DNA from: Oscillospiraceae bacterium
Lineage (GTDB): Bacteria; Bacillota; Clostridia; Oscillospirales; JAAYXM01
Direction of reading: 5' to 3'
NCBI GenBank assembly: GCA_017409405.1
Contig: JAFQSU010000046.1
Location: 1-64,000 of the forward strand
DNA length: 64,000 nucleotides
The notes under the pieces are model-generated. The model saw only the letters and a program-made list of their open reading frames with translations. It ran no database searches and was not told the origin of the DNA. Shown one piece after another: positions 51,349-59,846 of this stretch. Positions within the stretch are counted from its first letter, which is position 1; each line of letters starts with the position of its first letter. The position numbers and the translations under genes were made by a program.

Positions 51349-52410
51349 TCAGTTACCTCCAAGCATTTCACGCAGAGTTTTTATAAGCGACTCCATTTCC
51401 TCACGGCTTCCTATCGTTATTCGGAGCCAGTCTGAAAGGCGCGGCTTTGAAAAATGACGTACTAAGATTCCGCGTGCTTTCAGTTCACGGTAAAGCCCCT
51501 CGCCGTCGCGCTTCGGATGACGCACGAAAATGAAGTTTGCAAGAGAGTCGGTGCTCTCAAAGCCCATATTTTTAAGCTCTGAAACCGTGTAGGCACGGGT
51601 CTTTTGTATGCGCCTGCAGTTGTTTCTTGTGTACTCCTCATCCTCAAGCACGCCGATACCTGCCGCCATTGTCATCCTGTTTATGTTATAGGGGTTTGTA
51701 GAAAACTTTACGGTGTTGAGATCCGCTATCAGCTCACGGCTTGCCGCACCAAATCCAAGCCGTGCCCCTGCCATGGAGCGCGATTTGGAAAACGTCTGTA
51801 TAACAAGCAGATTGTCGTATTTCGGTATCAGCGAAAGCGCACTTTCTGCACCGAAATCAACGTATGCCTCGTCTATTACTACGACATTGTCGGGGTTTTG
51901 CCTTACAATCTCTTCAATTTCGGAGAGCGAAAGGGCTATACCCGTAGGTGCGTTGGGGTTTGCAATAAATATAGTTGATTTTTTGTTATAATATTCCGAC
52001 GTGTCGATTGTAAAATCCTCACGAAGCGGAATTTCGGTATACGGCACATTGTTGAGCGTAGCATACACGGGGTAGAAGCCATATGTTATATCGGGAAATA
52101 CTGCAGGGCAAGATTCATCGCAAAACGCCATGAACGCAAAGTTGAGTATTTCGTCCGAGCCGTTTGTAACAAGGATATTTTCAAAGGAGAGACCGCACAT
52201 ATCCGCAAGCTTTTCCGTAAGCTCACGGCATTCGGGGTCGGGGTAAAGCTGTGCTTTTTTTGCCGCCTCTGCCGCCGCCCTCTGTGCCTTTTCGGAGGTG
52301 GGGTACGGCGACTCGTTTGTATTAAGCTTTATATACTTCATATCCTGCGGCTGTTCACCGGGAGTATACGGAGTAAGCGCCTTGTATTTACTGCTGAAAA
52401 ATCTGCTCAT
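51349..52410 (-). CDS. hisC: Histidinol-phosphate aminotransferase
   Basis: A 353-residue PLP-dependent class II aminotransferase. The PLP Lys is in QTFSKSRSMAGARLGFG (about residue 210), with the NGSDEIL and ANPNAPTG motifs upstream and a VIDEAYVDF cofactor-ring Asp. It converts imidazole acetol phosphate to histidinol phosphate. The start overlaps the hisD stop by 4 bases. Confidence 0.95.
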   Translation of the reverse strand: MSRFFSSKYKALTPYTPGEQPQDMKYIKLNTNESPYPTSEKAQRAAAEAAKKAQLYPDPECRELTEKLADMCGLSFENILVTNGSDEILNFAFMAFCDESCPAVFPDITYGFYPVYATLNNVPYTEIPLREDFTIDTSEYYNKKSTIFIANPNAPTGIALSLSEIEEIVRQNPDNVVVIDEAYVDFGAESALSLIPKYDNLLVIQTFSKSRSMAGARLGFGAASRELIADLNTVKFSTNPYNINRMTMAAGIGVLEDEEYTRNNCRRIQKTRAYTVSELKNMGFESTDSLANFIFVRHPKRDGEGLYRELKARGILVRHFSKPRLSDWLRITIGSREEMESLIKTLREMLGGN

Positions 52411-53690
52411 TGTTTATCGTCCTCAAATCGAATAACCGCACTTCTTGCGTGAGCGGAAAGCCCTTCTTTCTCAGCAAAATAGGCTATGTCCTCCGCAACA
52501 CGGGAAAGCGCATCTTTAGTGTAATATGTATACTGTGACTTTTTCACAAAGTCGTCTACGGACAACGGACTTGAAAACTTTGCCGTGCCGCTCGTCGGCA
52601 ACGTATGGTTAGGTCCTGCGAAATAGTCACCGAGTGCCTCGGGGCAATTTCTGCCCATGAAGATTGAGCCTGCATGACGAATTTTGTCAAGCCAGTCAAA
52701 CGGATTGTCTACGCACAGCTCAAGATGCTCAGGGGCAAGCTCGTTTGCAATTTCTATTGCGGCATCAAGGCTTTGGGCAACGATGATTTTTCCGTTATCA
52801 TCAACTGATGCCCTTGCGATTTCGCATCGGGGAAGCTCGGGAATCTGACGTTCAAGCTCATCCGACACAGCCTTCGCAAGCTCATCGGAATCCGTAACAA
52901 GCACGGCGGATGCCATTCTGTCATGCTCTGCCTGAGAGAGCATGTCTGCCGCAACATGGCGCGGATTGGACATTCCGTCGGCTACTATGAGAATTTCGCT
53001 CGGCCCTGCTATCATGTCAATCGAGACCCTTCCGAACACCTGACGCTTCGCTTCTGCGACAAAGGCGTTACCGGGACCCACGATTTTATCGACCTTCGGG
53101 ATGCTCTCTGTGCCGTAGGCAAGCGCGGCTATTGCCTGAGCGCCGCCCACCTTGAATATGCGCGATACGCCTGCAATCTTTGCCGCCGCAAGGATGACGG
53201 GGTTTATCTTGCCGTCACGCCCCGGAGGTGTTGTTATGAAAACCTCACGGCAACCGGCAATTACCGCAGGGATTGCATCCATGAGCACGGTGGACGGATA
53301 TGCCGCCGTGCCGCCCGGCACATACAGACCTGCACGGTCAACGGGAATAACCTTCTGACCGATTACCACGCCGTCGGTATCGTTTATGATAAAGCTTGTT
53401 CTTACCTGTTTTTCGTGGAATTTGCGGATGTTTTCCGCGGCACGTTTTAAAATATCAATAAATCTTTCGGGGACGGCGGCAAACGCTTCATCTATCTCCT
53501 GCTCTGTTACAGCAAGGGAAGAAAGCTTTGCTCCGTCGAATTTTTCACAGTATTCAAAGAGTGCGGCATCACCGTTTAACTTTACATTTTCTATTATTTC
53601 GGAGACAGTACCCGAAACATCCCGGACATCCTCTGCACGGGCAAAAATTTCGCTGTTCGGAACCTCGCCATATTTTAAAATTTTAATCAT
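52407..53690 (-). CDS. hisD: Histidinol dehydrogenase
   Basis: A 427-residue zinc enzyme that oxidises histidinol to histidine in two NAD-dependent steps. Family motifs are VPGGTAAYPSTVLMDAIPA, KVGGAQAIAALAYGTESIP, VGPGNAFVAEAKRQVFG and AGPSEILIVAD, with the catalytic His pair in ELAPEHLEL and PNHTLPTSGTAKF. It lies between hisG and hisC, overlapping both by 4 bases. Confidence 0.96.
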   Translation of the reverse strand: MIKILKYGEVPNSEIFARAEDVRDVSGTVSEIIENVKLNGDAALFEYCEKFDGAKLSSLAVTEQEIDEAFAAVPERFIDILKRAAENIRKFHEKQVRTSFIINDTDGVVIGQKVIPVDRAGLYVPGGTAAYPSTVLMDAIPAVIAGCREVFITTPPGRDGKINPVILAAAKIAGVSRIFKVGGAQAIAALAYGTESIPKVDKIVGPGNAFVAEAKRQVFGRVSIDMIAGPSEILIVADGMSNPRHVAADMLSQAEHDRMASAVLVTDSDELAKAVSDELERQIPELPRCEIARASVDDNGKIIVAQSLDAAIEIANELAPEHLELCVDNPFDWLDKIRHAGSIFMGRNCPEALGDYFAGPNHTLPTSGTAKFSSPLSVDDFVKKSQYTYYTKDALSRVAEDIAYFAEKEGLSAHARSAVIRFEDDKQ

Positions 53691-54313
53691 CTGGCTCCTC
53701 CTATTTCGCGCACAAGCTTTTCTATCTGAACGGATTTGAACATAAAGCTTGATTTGTTTGCAATAAGTCTTGCGCTTATCGGGACAATCGTCTCAAACAC
53801 CTCAAGATTGTTTTCACGAAGCGTTGTTCCCGTTTCGACAATATCAACGATAACATCGGAAAGACCGAGAATCGGGGCTATTTCTATCGAGCCGTTTAAG
53901 TGGATTATGTCGATATCCCTGCCCTTTGAGCTGTAATAGGTCTGGGCAATGTTTGTAAACTTTGTTGCCACCTTGAGCGTTTTCTGGGGGTTGTCACGAA
54001 AATCCCTCGGGGCGGCAACCGCCATGCGGCACTTGCCTATATCAAGGTCTAAAAGCTCATACACATCGGGGGCATATTCGAGAAGGATATCCTTACCGGC
54101 AACGCCGATATCTGCGGCACCGCGCTCTACATAAATTGCAACGTCTGACGGCTTTACCCAGAAATAGCGAACTCCTGCCGCCTCGTTTTCAAAAATAAGC
54201 TTGCGGTTGTTCTCATGTATTGACGGACACGGAAAACCTGCCCTTTCAAACATATCGTATACCTTTTCGCCGAGTCTTCCTTTCGGAAGCGCAACATTAA
54301 GCATTGTTTTCAA
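53687..54313 (-). CDS. hisG: ATP phosphoribosyltransferase, short form, catalytic subunit
   Basis: A 208-residue short-form HisG that joins ATP and PRPP in the first committed step. The active regions are LPKGRLGEKVYDMF, ERGAADIGVAGKDIL, KVATKFTNIAQTYY, and the PRPP-binding VDIVETGTTLRENNL. Short HisG lacks the regulatory domain and needs HisZ, encoded just upstream. The start is probably the TTG at 54313, with GAGGTGA about 8 bases upstream. The ATG at 54304 is possible. It overlaps the end of hisZ. Confidence 0.95.
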   Translation of the reverse strand: MKTMLNVALPKGRLGEKVYDMFERAGFPCPSIHENNRKLIFENEAAGVRYFWVKPSDVAIYVERGAADIGVAGKDILLEYAPDVYELLDLDIGKCRMAVAAPRDFRDNPQKTLKVATKFTNIAQTYYSSKGRDIDIIHLNGSIEIAPILGLSDVIVDIVETGTTLRENNLEVFETIVPISARLIANKSSFMFKSVQIEKLVREIGGAR

Positions 54314-55394
54314 CTACCGTCACCTCACCGTCTTTAAGCTTCATGAGCTTTTTGTATCTTAGCTTCTGCGGAATTTTTCTCTGTGCCGTTACACTGCTTC
54401 CGCACTCTGTCATTCGTGCGCAGGCACGGCAGACGTTTGCGGCAGGCTCATTCTCATCATAAAGCATGAGTACATCAACATCGAATTTGTTCTTTTCGTC
54501 ACCGAGACCCTCAAGCAGGTCGAGGTATACGGCAAACCCGATTGCACCGGACTTCTTGCCCATACGGCGCATGAGGTTGTCATATCTGCCGCCGGAAAGT
54601 ATGCCGCTCGGGACACCGTTGATAAAGCCCTTAAAGACAATGCCGTTATAGTATTTTATATCGTCTACTATCGAAAAATCTATACGCACCTTGTCTGAAA
54701 GACCGCAGGATTCAAGCACTTCGGCTATGTTTGTAAGCTCTTCTGTATGTTTCGGGTTACACGGAAGCAAAGAGAGCTTTTTGATAACCTCACGGGCATC
54801 GCCGTATGTTGTGATAAGCGCTTTTAAAGCTTCGTTGTTTTCGCATATCAGGTCAAGCTCATGCAGGTTCTTTTCTCCGACGCATTTGATGATGCGCTTT
54901 TTCTGCTCATCACTTACGCCGAGGCTGTCAATAATATCGGTGAGGATGCCGAGATGTGAAATGTCAAGCACCCACTCGTCGGAAATGCACATAAGGCTTT
55001 CTGCCGCAAGGAGCAGGACCTCGGAAACACAGTAATCGTCAATGTCACCAATGCATTCAAGACCCACCTGCATAATCTCACGAAAACCGAGGGCGCCCTT
55101 TGATACTCTGTATACATTTTCATTATAATACATCTTCTGCACCGTGCCCTCGGCATCGTCACAGTTTTTGATAATAGACAGCGTAACGTCAGGCTTTAGC
55201 GCCATGAGCTTGCCGTTGGTGTCGGTAAACGTGATTACACTGTCGGAAATGAGAAAGTCTTTGTTTCTGACGTAAAGGTCATACTCCTCAAACTTGTTCA
55301 TCTTGTATCTTGAATAGCCGTATCTGTCATAAAGCGAGCGCAAGGCAAAGATTGCACGCTCATCGTTTTTAAGCGTTTTGTCGTTAAGTGTCAT
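54297..55394 (-). CDS. hisZ: ATP phosphoribosyltransferase regulatory subunit
   Basis: A 365-residue class II HisRS-like protein without tRNA-charging function that binds and regulates short HisG. The N-terminal fold has FALRSLYDRYGYSRYKMNKFE and ALKPDVTLSIIKNC; the later motif ILSGGRYDNLMRRMGKKSGAIGFA corresponds to HisRS motif 3. The C-terminal tRNA anticodon domain is reduced. It starts 1 base after the yerC-like stop, second in the operon. Confidence 0.94.
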   Translation of the reverse strand: MTLNDKTLKNDERAIFALRSLYDRYGYSRYKMNKFEEYDLYVRNKDFLISDSVITFTDTNGKLMALKPDVTLSIIKNCDDAEGTVQKMYYNENVYRVSKGALGFREIMQVGLECIGDIDDYCVSEVLLLAAESLMCISDEWVLDISHLGILTDIIDSLGVSDEQKKRIIKCVGEKNLHELDLICENNEALKALITTYGDAREVIKKLSLLPCNPKHTEELTNIAEVLESCGLSDKVRIDFSIVDDIKYYNGIVFKGFINGVPSGILSGGRYDNLMRRMGKKSGAIGFAVYLDLLEGLGDEKNKFDVDVLMLYDENEPAANVCRACARMTECGSSVTAQRKIPQKLRYKKLMKLKDGEVTVVENNA

Positions 55395-55703
55395 TTATTT
55401 TTCCTCCGTGAGTGTTTCCTTGCCCTTGAGCTTGTCTATCGCAGAGCGATATCCGCCACTGCCGTAATTTAAACAACGGCTGACACGGCTTATGGTTGCC
55501 GTTGAAACGTTTGCCTCTTTTGCAATCGTCTGGTAGTTGCGCCCCTCATCAAGCATAAGTGCAACATCAAACCTCTGCGCCATGTCCTGAACCTCATTTA
55601 TGGTGCATATATCCTCAAAAAAATTATAACATTCGTCTACAGACTGAAGCCTTAAAACGGCCTCAAACAGCCTGTCAAGCGATTTTGAACGAAAGCTTGC
55701 CAT
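55395..55703 (-). CDS. YerC/YecD-type TrpR-like repressor heading the his operon
   Basis: A 102-residue TrpR-superfamily DNA-binding protein. The helix-turn-helix is visible in LDEGRNYQTIAKEANVSTATISRVSRCLNYG; RFDVALML and EVQDMAQR precede it as in TrpR. Related YerC proteins repress histidine synthesis in Firmicutes. I chose the ATG at 55703 (MASFRSK), with AAGGAAG 7-8 bases upstream. It is first in the operon, about 40 bases after the promoter, whose spacer carries an inverted repeat. Confidence 0.9.
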   Translation of the reverse strand: MASFRSKSLDRLFEAVLRLQSVDECYNFFEDICTINEVQDMAQRFDVALMLDEGRNYQTIAKEANVSTATISRVSRCLNYGSGGYRSAIDKLKGKETLTEEK

Positions 55704-55740
55704 ACGAGTCACTTCCTTTTCTTATTATTGGCACTTTCAT

Positions 55741-55769
55741 AGTTTACCACTTTAATTCGCTAAAGTCAA
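55741..55769 (-). promoter_or_regulatory. Promoter and operator of the his operon
   Basis: On the minus strand, TTGACT (55769-55764), 17 bases and TAAACT (55746-55741). ACTTTA-6-TAAAGT spans from the -35 box into the spacer and is a likely operator for the YerC-like protein. The stretch TTGACTTTAGCGAAT is nearly the same as at 34308. Confidence 0.7.
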
Positions 55770-55810
55770 GCCTGTATTTCCGTTTTTGGAAAGTACAGTT
55801 AAAAAACAAA

Positions 55811-55842
55811 GGGCTGTGACAAACAAAAACCTGTCACAGCCC
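55811..55842 (-). terminator. Terminator of tyrS
   Basis: GGGCTGTGAC and GTCACAGCCC form a 10-base stem. On the minus strand it is followed by TTTGTTTTTTAAC. It lies 7 bases after the tyrS stop. Confidence 0.85.
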
Positions 55843-55848
55843 GATTTG

Positions 55849-57069
55849 CTATCCTATAATCGCCTTGTGGAAAACCTTTTTGCCCTTCTTTATCTTGACA
55901 CCGTTTTTCAGTGCATCTGCCGTGACGATAAAGTCGGGAGCGGAGACCTTTTCGCCGTCAAGGGCAACGCCGCCCTGCTGAACAAGACGTCTTGCCTCAC
56001 CCTTTGACGGTGTGAGTCCGCACATCATGAGAAGGTCGAGAATGCCTACACCGTCACCGATGTCTGCGGCATTAAGCTCTGTCGTGGGCATGTTGGAATC
56101 GTCACCGCCGCCTGCAAACAGACTGCGTGCGGCATCGCGTGCCTTTGTCGCCTCTTCCTCGCCGTGAACGAGAGCCGTGAGCTCATATGCAAGAAGCTCT
56201 TTCTTTTCGTTGATGCGGCTATCCTCCCACTTTTCGATTTCTTCGATTTCGTCAATCGGGATGAAGGTGAGCATGCGGATGCACTTCATAACGTCGGCAT
56301 CGTCAACATTTCTCCAGTACTGATAAAACTCAAACGGGCTTGTTTTTTCAGCGTCAAGCCAAACAGCACCGCGTGCGGTTTTGCCCATCTTCTTGCCCTC
56401 GGAGTTTAAGAGAAGCGTGATTGTCATGGCGTGGGCATCCTCGCCGAGCTTTTTGCGGATAAGCTCAGTGCCGCCGAGCATGTTGCTCCACTGGTCGTTG
56501 CCGCCGAACTGCATGTTACAGCCGAGTGTTTTATACATATGATAGAAGTCATAAGACTGCATTATCATGTAGTTGAACTCAAGGAAGGAAAGACCCTTTT
56601 CCATACGCTGCTTATAGCACTCGGCACGAAGCATGTTGTTGACCGAGAAGCAAGCACCGACCTCACGCAGAACATCGACGTAGTTGAGGTCTAAAAGCCA
56701 GTCGGCGTTATTGACCATCATAGCCTTGCCCTCACCGAACTCAATGAAGCGCTCCATCTGCTTTTTGAAGCAGTCGCAGTTGTGCTGAATCGTCTCACGG
56801 GTCATCATGGAACGCATGTCCGTGCGCCCCGACGGGTCGCCGATCATAGCGGTACCGCCGCCGATAAGCGCAATGGGCTTGTTGCCTGCCATCTGCAATC
56901 TCTTCATAAGGCAGAGCGCCATAAAGTGACCGACATGGAGAGAGTCGGCTGTGGGGTCAAACCCGATATAGAACGTCGCACGGCCGTTGTTGACAAGCTC
57001 GCGGATTTCATCCTCATTGGTAACCTGAGCAATGAGACCGCGTGCGACGAGTTCTTCATAAATTTTCAT
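55849..57069 (-). CDS. tyrS: Tyrosyl-tRNA synthetase
   Basis: A 406-residue class I synthetase. The HIGH signature is HVGHFMALCLM (near residue 45) and KMSKS is KKMGKTARGAV (about residue 230). The Tyr-binding motif SYDFYHMYKTLGCNMQFGGNDQWSN is present, and a C-terminal S4 RNA-binding domain begins near 335. Single gene with its own promoter. The 112-base upstream gap is too short for a T-box and shows none. Confidence 0.95.
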   Translation of the reverse strand: MKIYEELVARGLIAQVTNEDEIRELVNNGRATFYIGFDPTADSLHVGHFMALCLMKRLQMAGNKPIALIGGGTAMIGDPSGRTDMRSMMTRETIQHNCDCFKKQMERFIEFGEGKAMMVNNADWLLDLNYVDVLREVGACFSVNNMLRAECYKQRMEKGLSFLEFNYMIMQSYDFYHMYKTLGCNMQFGGNDQWSNMLGGTELIRKKLGEDAHAMTITLLLNSEGKKMGKTARGAVWLDAEKTSPFEFYQYWRNVDDADVMKCIRMLTFIPIDEIEEIEKWEDSRINEKKELLAYELTALVHGEEEATKARDAARSLFAGGGDDSNMPTTELNAADIGDGVGILDLLMMCGLTPSKGEARRLVQQGGVALDGEKVSAPDFIVTADALKNGVKIKKGKKVFHKAIIG

Positions 57070-57122
57070 AACCTACAAACCTTCCTTTGTCCTCTGAAAG
57101 ACTCTTTTTTACATATGAATAT

Positions 57123-57151
57123 AATATAACACAGAAAATACCAAATTGCAA
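57123..57151 (-). promoter_or_regulatory. Promoter of tyrS
   Basis: On the minus strand, TTGCAA (57151-57146), 17 bases and TATATT (57128-57123). The 17-base palindrome CGTTAAACGGTTTAACG (57154-57170) ends 3 bases upstream of the -35 box. Confidence 0.6.
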
Positions 57152-57181
57152 GACGTTAAACGGTTTAACGAGTCTATATCC

Positions 57182-57934
57182 CTATCCGAGCAGTACATCC
57201 GTTACGAGCATCAGGCAAAAGCCTGCAAGAAGTGCATATGTAGCCCCTCGCTGAGCACCGTGTGAATGCGTTTCGGGTATCATCTCATCACTTATGACAT
57301 AGAGCATCGTGCCGCCGGCAAACGCAAGTGCAAAGGGGAGAATAAAAGACGCAACACTTACCGCAAAGTAGCCGAGAAGTGTACCTATTACCTCGACAAC
57401 ACCGGTAGCCGCGGCGCATATAAACGTCTTTTTCGGGCTCACCCCTGCGGCAAGCATCGGACCTATTATTACCATGCCCTCGGGAATGTTCTGAAGTGCA
57501 ATACCGCCTGCAATAATAAGAGCGCGCGATGTATCTCCCGAGCCAAAACCGACACCTGCGGCGATTCCTTCGGGAAGGTTGTGTATGGCAATGGCGGTCA
57601 CGAAAAGGAGAACTCGGCTGAGCTTTGCATTTTTGTGCTGTTCATCCTCGTTTCCCACAAGGCGGTGGAGGTGCGGAACAAGCTTATCAATAAGGTTGAG
57701 TCCGAATGCCCCTGCAAAAATTCCTGCAACGGTTACGGGAAGGCCGACAGTTCCGCCATATTCCACCGCAGGCAGAATAAGCCCCAAAACTGCCGCGGCA
57801 AGCATGACCCCTGCGGCAAATGAAAGGACGATGTCGGAAAACTTGTGCGAAATATTCTTAAACATAAAGCCGAGAATTGACCCGAAAAGAGTTGCGCCAC
57901 CCACTCCCACGGCAGTTAGCAATGCCATTTGCAT
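57182..57934 (-). CDS. ZIP-family metal transporter
   Basis: A 250-residue membrane protein with about eight segments that imports Zn2+, Fe2+ or Mn2+. Metal-path motifs are AIAIHNLPEGIAAGVGFG in segment 4 and GIALQNIPEGMVIIGPM in segment 5. A short cytoplasmic loop carries HLHRLVGNEDEQH. It resembles GufA/ZupT proteins. AAGGAGA lies 7 bases before the ATG. No Zur or Fur box is clear upstream. Confidence 0.9.
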   Translation of the reverse strand: MQMALLTAVGVGGATLFGSILGFMFKNISHKFSDIVLSFAAGVMLAAAVLGLILPAVEYGGTVGLPVTVAGIFAGAFGLNLIDKLVPHLHRLVGNEDEQHKNAKLSRVLLFVTAIAIHNLPEGIAAGVGFGSGDTSRALIIAGGIALQNIPEGMVIIGPMLAAGVSPKKTFICAAATGVVEVIGTLLGYFAVSVASFILPFALAFAGGTMLYVISDEMIPETHSHGAQRGATYALLAGFCLMLVTDVLLG

Positions 57935-57954
57935 TTTTTATGTCTCCTTGCAAA

Positions 57955-57978
57955 AAAGGCTGTAAAAATACAGCCTTT
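57955..57978 (-). terminator. Terminator of the flavodiiron gene
   Basis: AAAGGCTGT and ACAGCCTTT form a 9-base stem, 5 bases after the flavodiiron stop; on the minus strand it ends in TTTTTTG. It also precedes the ZIP gene ribosome site. Confidence 0.8.
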
Positions 57979-57982
57979 CGGT

Positions 57983-59773
57983 TTATTTTATTTCTTCAAA
58001 ATCGGATGCGCCGTGTTTGCAGAGCGGACATACGAAATCGTCGGGCAGAGGGTGCCCCTCATAAACAAAGCCGCATATCTTGCAGACATATCCCTTTTTG
58101 CCCTCAGTGTCGGGCTTCGGCTTTACGTTGTCGTGATAATAGCTGTATGTCATGGTCTCGGCATCGGTTATGACGCGAGATTCGGTAACGGAGCAGATGA
58201 ACATGCCGTGTGTGTCAAGATCCAAATACTGCTCAACCTTGAGCGACATGAACGAGTTGATATACTTCGGCAGGAATGCAAGACCGTTATCTGAGCGAAG
58301 CGGTGTGATGTCCCTGAACTTATCCGCAGCTCTTCCGCTTTGGAAGCCGAAGTTTTCAAACACCGAAAACGGTGCATCAACGGACAGGCAGTTGATATTC
58401 ATTTTTCCGGTCTGACGGATGACGTGGTGTGAATAGTTGTCTTTATTTATCGTGACAGCTATTCTGTTCGGCGTGCTTGTAACCTGCGTAACGGTGTTTA
58501 CGATAAGCCCGTTATCCTTTTTACCGTCGTTTGAAGTTACCACATACAGACCGTAGCCGATGTTAAACAGTGCATCGAGGTTGTTTTTGTCCGCAGTTTC
58601 TCCCTGACGGGCAAGGTAGTCCATGCAGAGCGCATCGGCAAGTTCTGTGAGCTGCTTTGTGCTTTCCTCGTTAAGTGCCGACATAATCTTTACGACAGGC
58701 TCGGCGAGATTTAAGTTTTTGCTCTTTGAGAGCATTTCCTTCATAACCTTTGCCGCAAGCGGAGCCCAGCTTCCGTTTTCGATGAATGCGACGGTGCGGT
58801 TTTTATATCCGCGCTCGGTAAGGTGGTTTATAAACTCACGCATGAACGGGAAAATCTCTGCGTTATACGTTGTCGTTGCAAGAACAAGCTTTGAGTAGCG
58901 GAACGCATCCTCGACAGCCTCAGCCATATCGCATCTTGCAAGGTCGTTTACCACAACCTTGGGACATCCGCGTGAGCGAAGCATGTCGGCAAGCTTCATA
59001 ACAGCCTTCTTTGTGTTGCCGTAAACCGAGGTGTAGGCAATAACGATGCCGTCTGTCTCTGCCTCGTAGCTTGACCATGTGTTATACAAGTCGATATAAT
59101 AGCCGAGATTTTCAGAAAGAACGGGACCGTGGAGGGGGCATATCTTCTCTATATCAAGAGTTGCCGCCTTTTTGAGGAGATTCTGAACCTGAACGCCGTA
59201 TTTGCCGACGATGCCGATGTAATATCTGCGTGCCTCACAAGCCCAATCCTCGTCCGCATCAAGAGCGCCGAACTTGCCGAAGCCGTCGGCGGAAAACAGA
59301 ACCTTGTCCGTGCTGTCATATGTGACAATTACCTCGGGCCAATGCACCATGGGAGCGGCAACAAAAGAGAGCTTATGACGACCGAGGTCAAGCGTGTCGC
59401 CCTCGGCAACTACTATCTGTCTGTCGGAAAAGTCGTTGCCGAAAAAGTTTTTCATCATTGTAAACGATTTTTGCGACGAAACAATTTTTGCATCGGGATA
59501 CGCCTTGGTAAATCCGACGATGTTTGCTGAGTGATCAGGCTCCATATGCTGGATGATAAGATAGTCGGGTGACTTTCCGTCGAGTGCTCTGTCTATATTG
59601 TCAAGCCATGTGTGCCCGAAGCGTGCATCAACGGTATCAAACACTGCGATTTTCTCATCCTCTATAACATAAGAGTTATAGGAGATACCGTTTGGAACCT
59701 CATACTGACCTTCAAACAGGTCAATTTCACGGTCATTTACGCCAATGTATTTTATATCGCTTGTGATAAACAT
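57983..59773 (-). CDS. Flavodiiron protein with flavin-reductase and rubredoxin modules
   Basis: A 596-residue oxygen or NO reductase. In order: a metallo-beta-lactamase-like diiron domain (residues 1-250; ligands in HMEPDHSANI and PMVHWPEV), a flavodoxin domain (about 255-395; IAYTSVYGNTKKAV), a flavin-reductase-like domain (about 405-545), and a C-terminal rubredoxin (YVCKICGFVYEG, CPLCKHGASD). The core accepts electrons and reduces O2 to water or NO to N2O. Carrying both its own rubredoxin and a reductase-like domain, it may need few partners. It is transcribed alone, with GAGGAG before its ATG. Confidence 0.92.
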   Translation of the reverse strand: MFITSDIKYIGVNDREIDLFEGQYEVPNGISYNSYVIEDEKIAVFDTVDARFGHTWLDNIDRALDGKSPDYLIIQHMEPDHSANIVGFTKAYPDAKIVSSQKSFTMMKNFFGNDFSDRQIVVAEGDTLDLGRHKLSFVAAPMVHWPEVIVTYDSTDKVLFSADGFGKFGALDADEDWACEARRYYIGIVGKYGVQVQNLLKKAATLDIEKICPLHGPVLSENLGYYIDLYNTWSSYEAETDGIVIAYTSVYGNTKKAVMKLADMLRSRGCPKVVVNDLARCDMAEAVEDAFRYSKLVLATTTYNAEIFPFMREFINHLTERGYKNRTVAFIENGSWAPLAAKVMKEMLSKSKNLNLAEPVVKIMSALNEESTKQLTELADALCMDYLARQGETADKNNLDALFNIGYGLYVVTSNDGKKDNGLIVNTVTQVTSTPNRIAVTINKDNYSHHVIRQTGKMNINCLSVDAPFSVFENFGFQSGRAADKFRDITPLRSDNGLAFLPKYINSFMSLKVEQYLDLDTHGMFICSVTESRVITDAETMTYSYYHDNVKPKPDTEGKKGYVCKICGFVYEGHPLPDDFVCPLCKHGASDFEEIK

Positions 59774-59846
59774 AAGTGTGTCTCCTCTTTTACTGCATTT
59801 TATATATTTTTACTTATTATTTCCATTATCATACATATAATACAGT

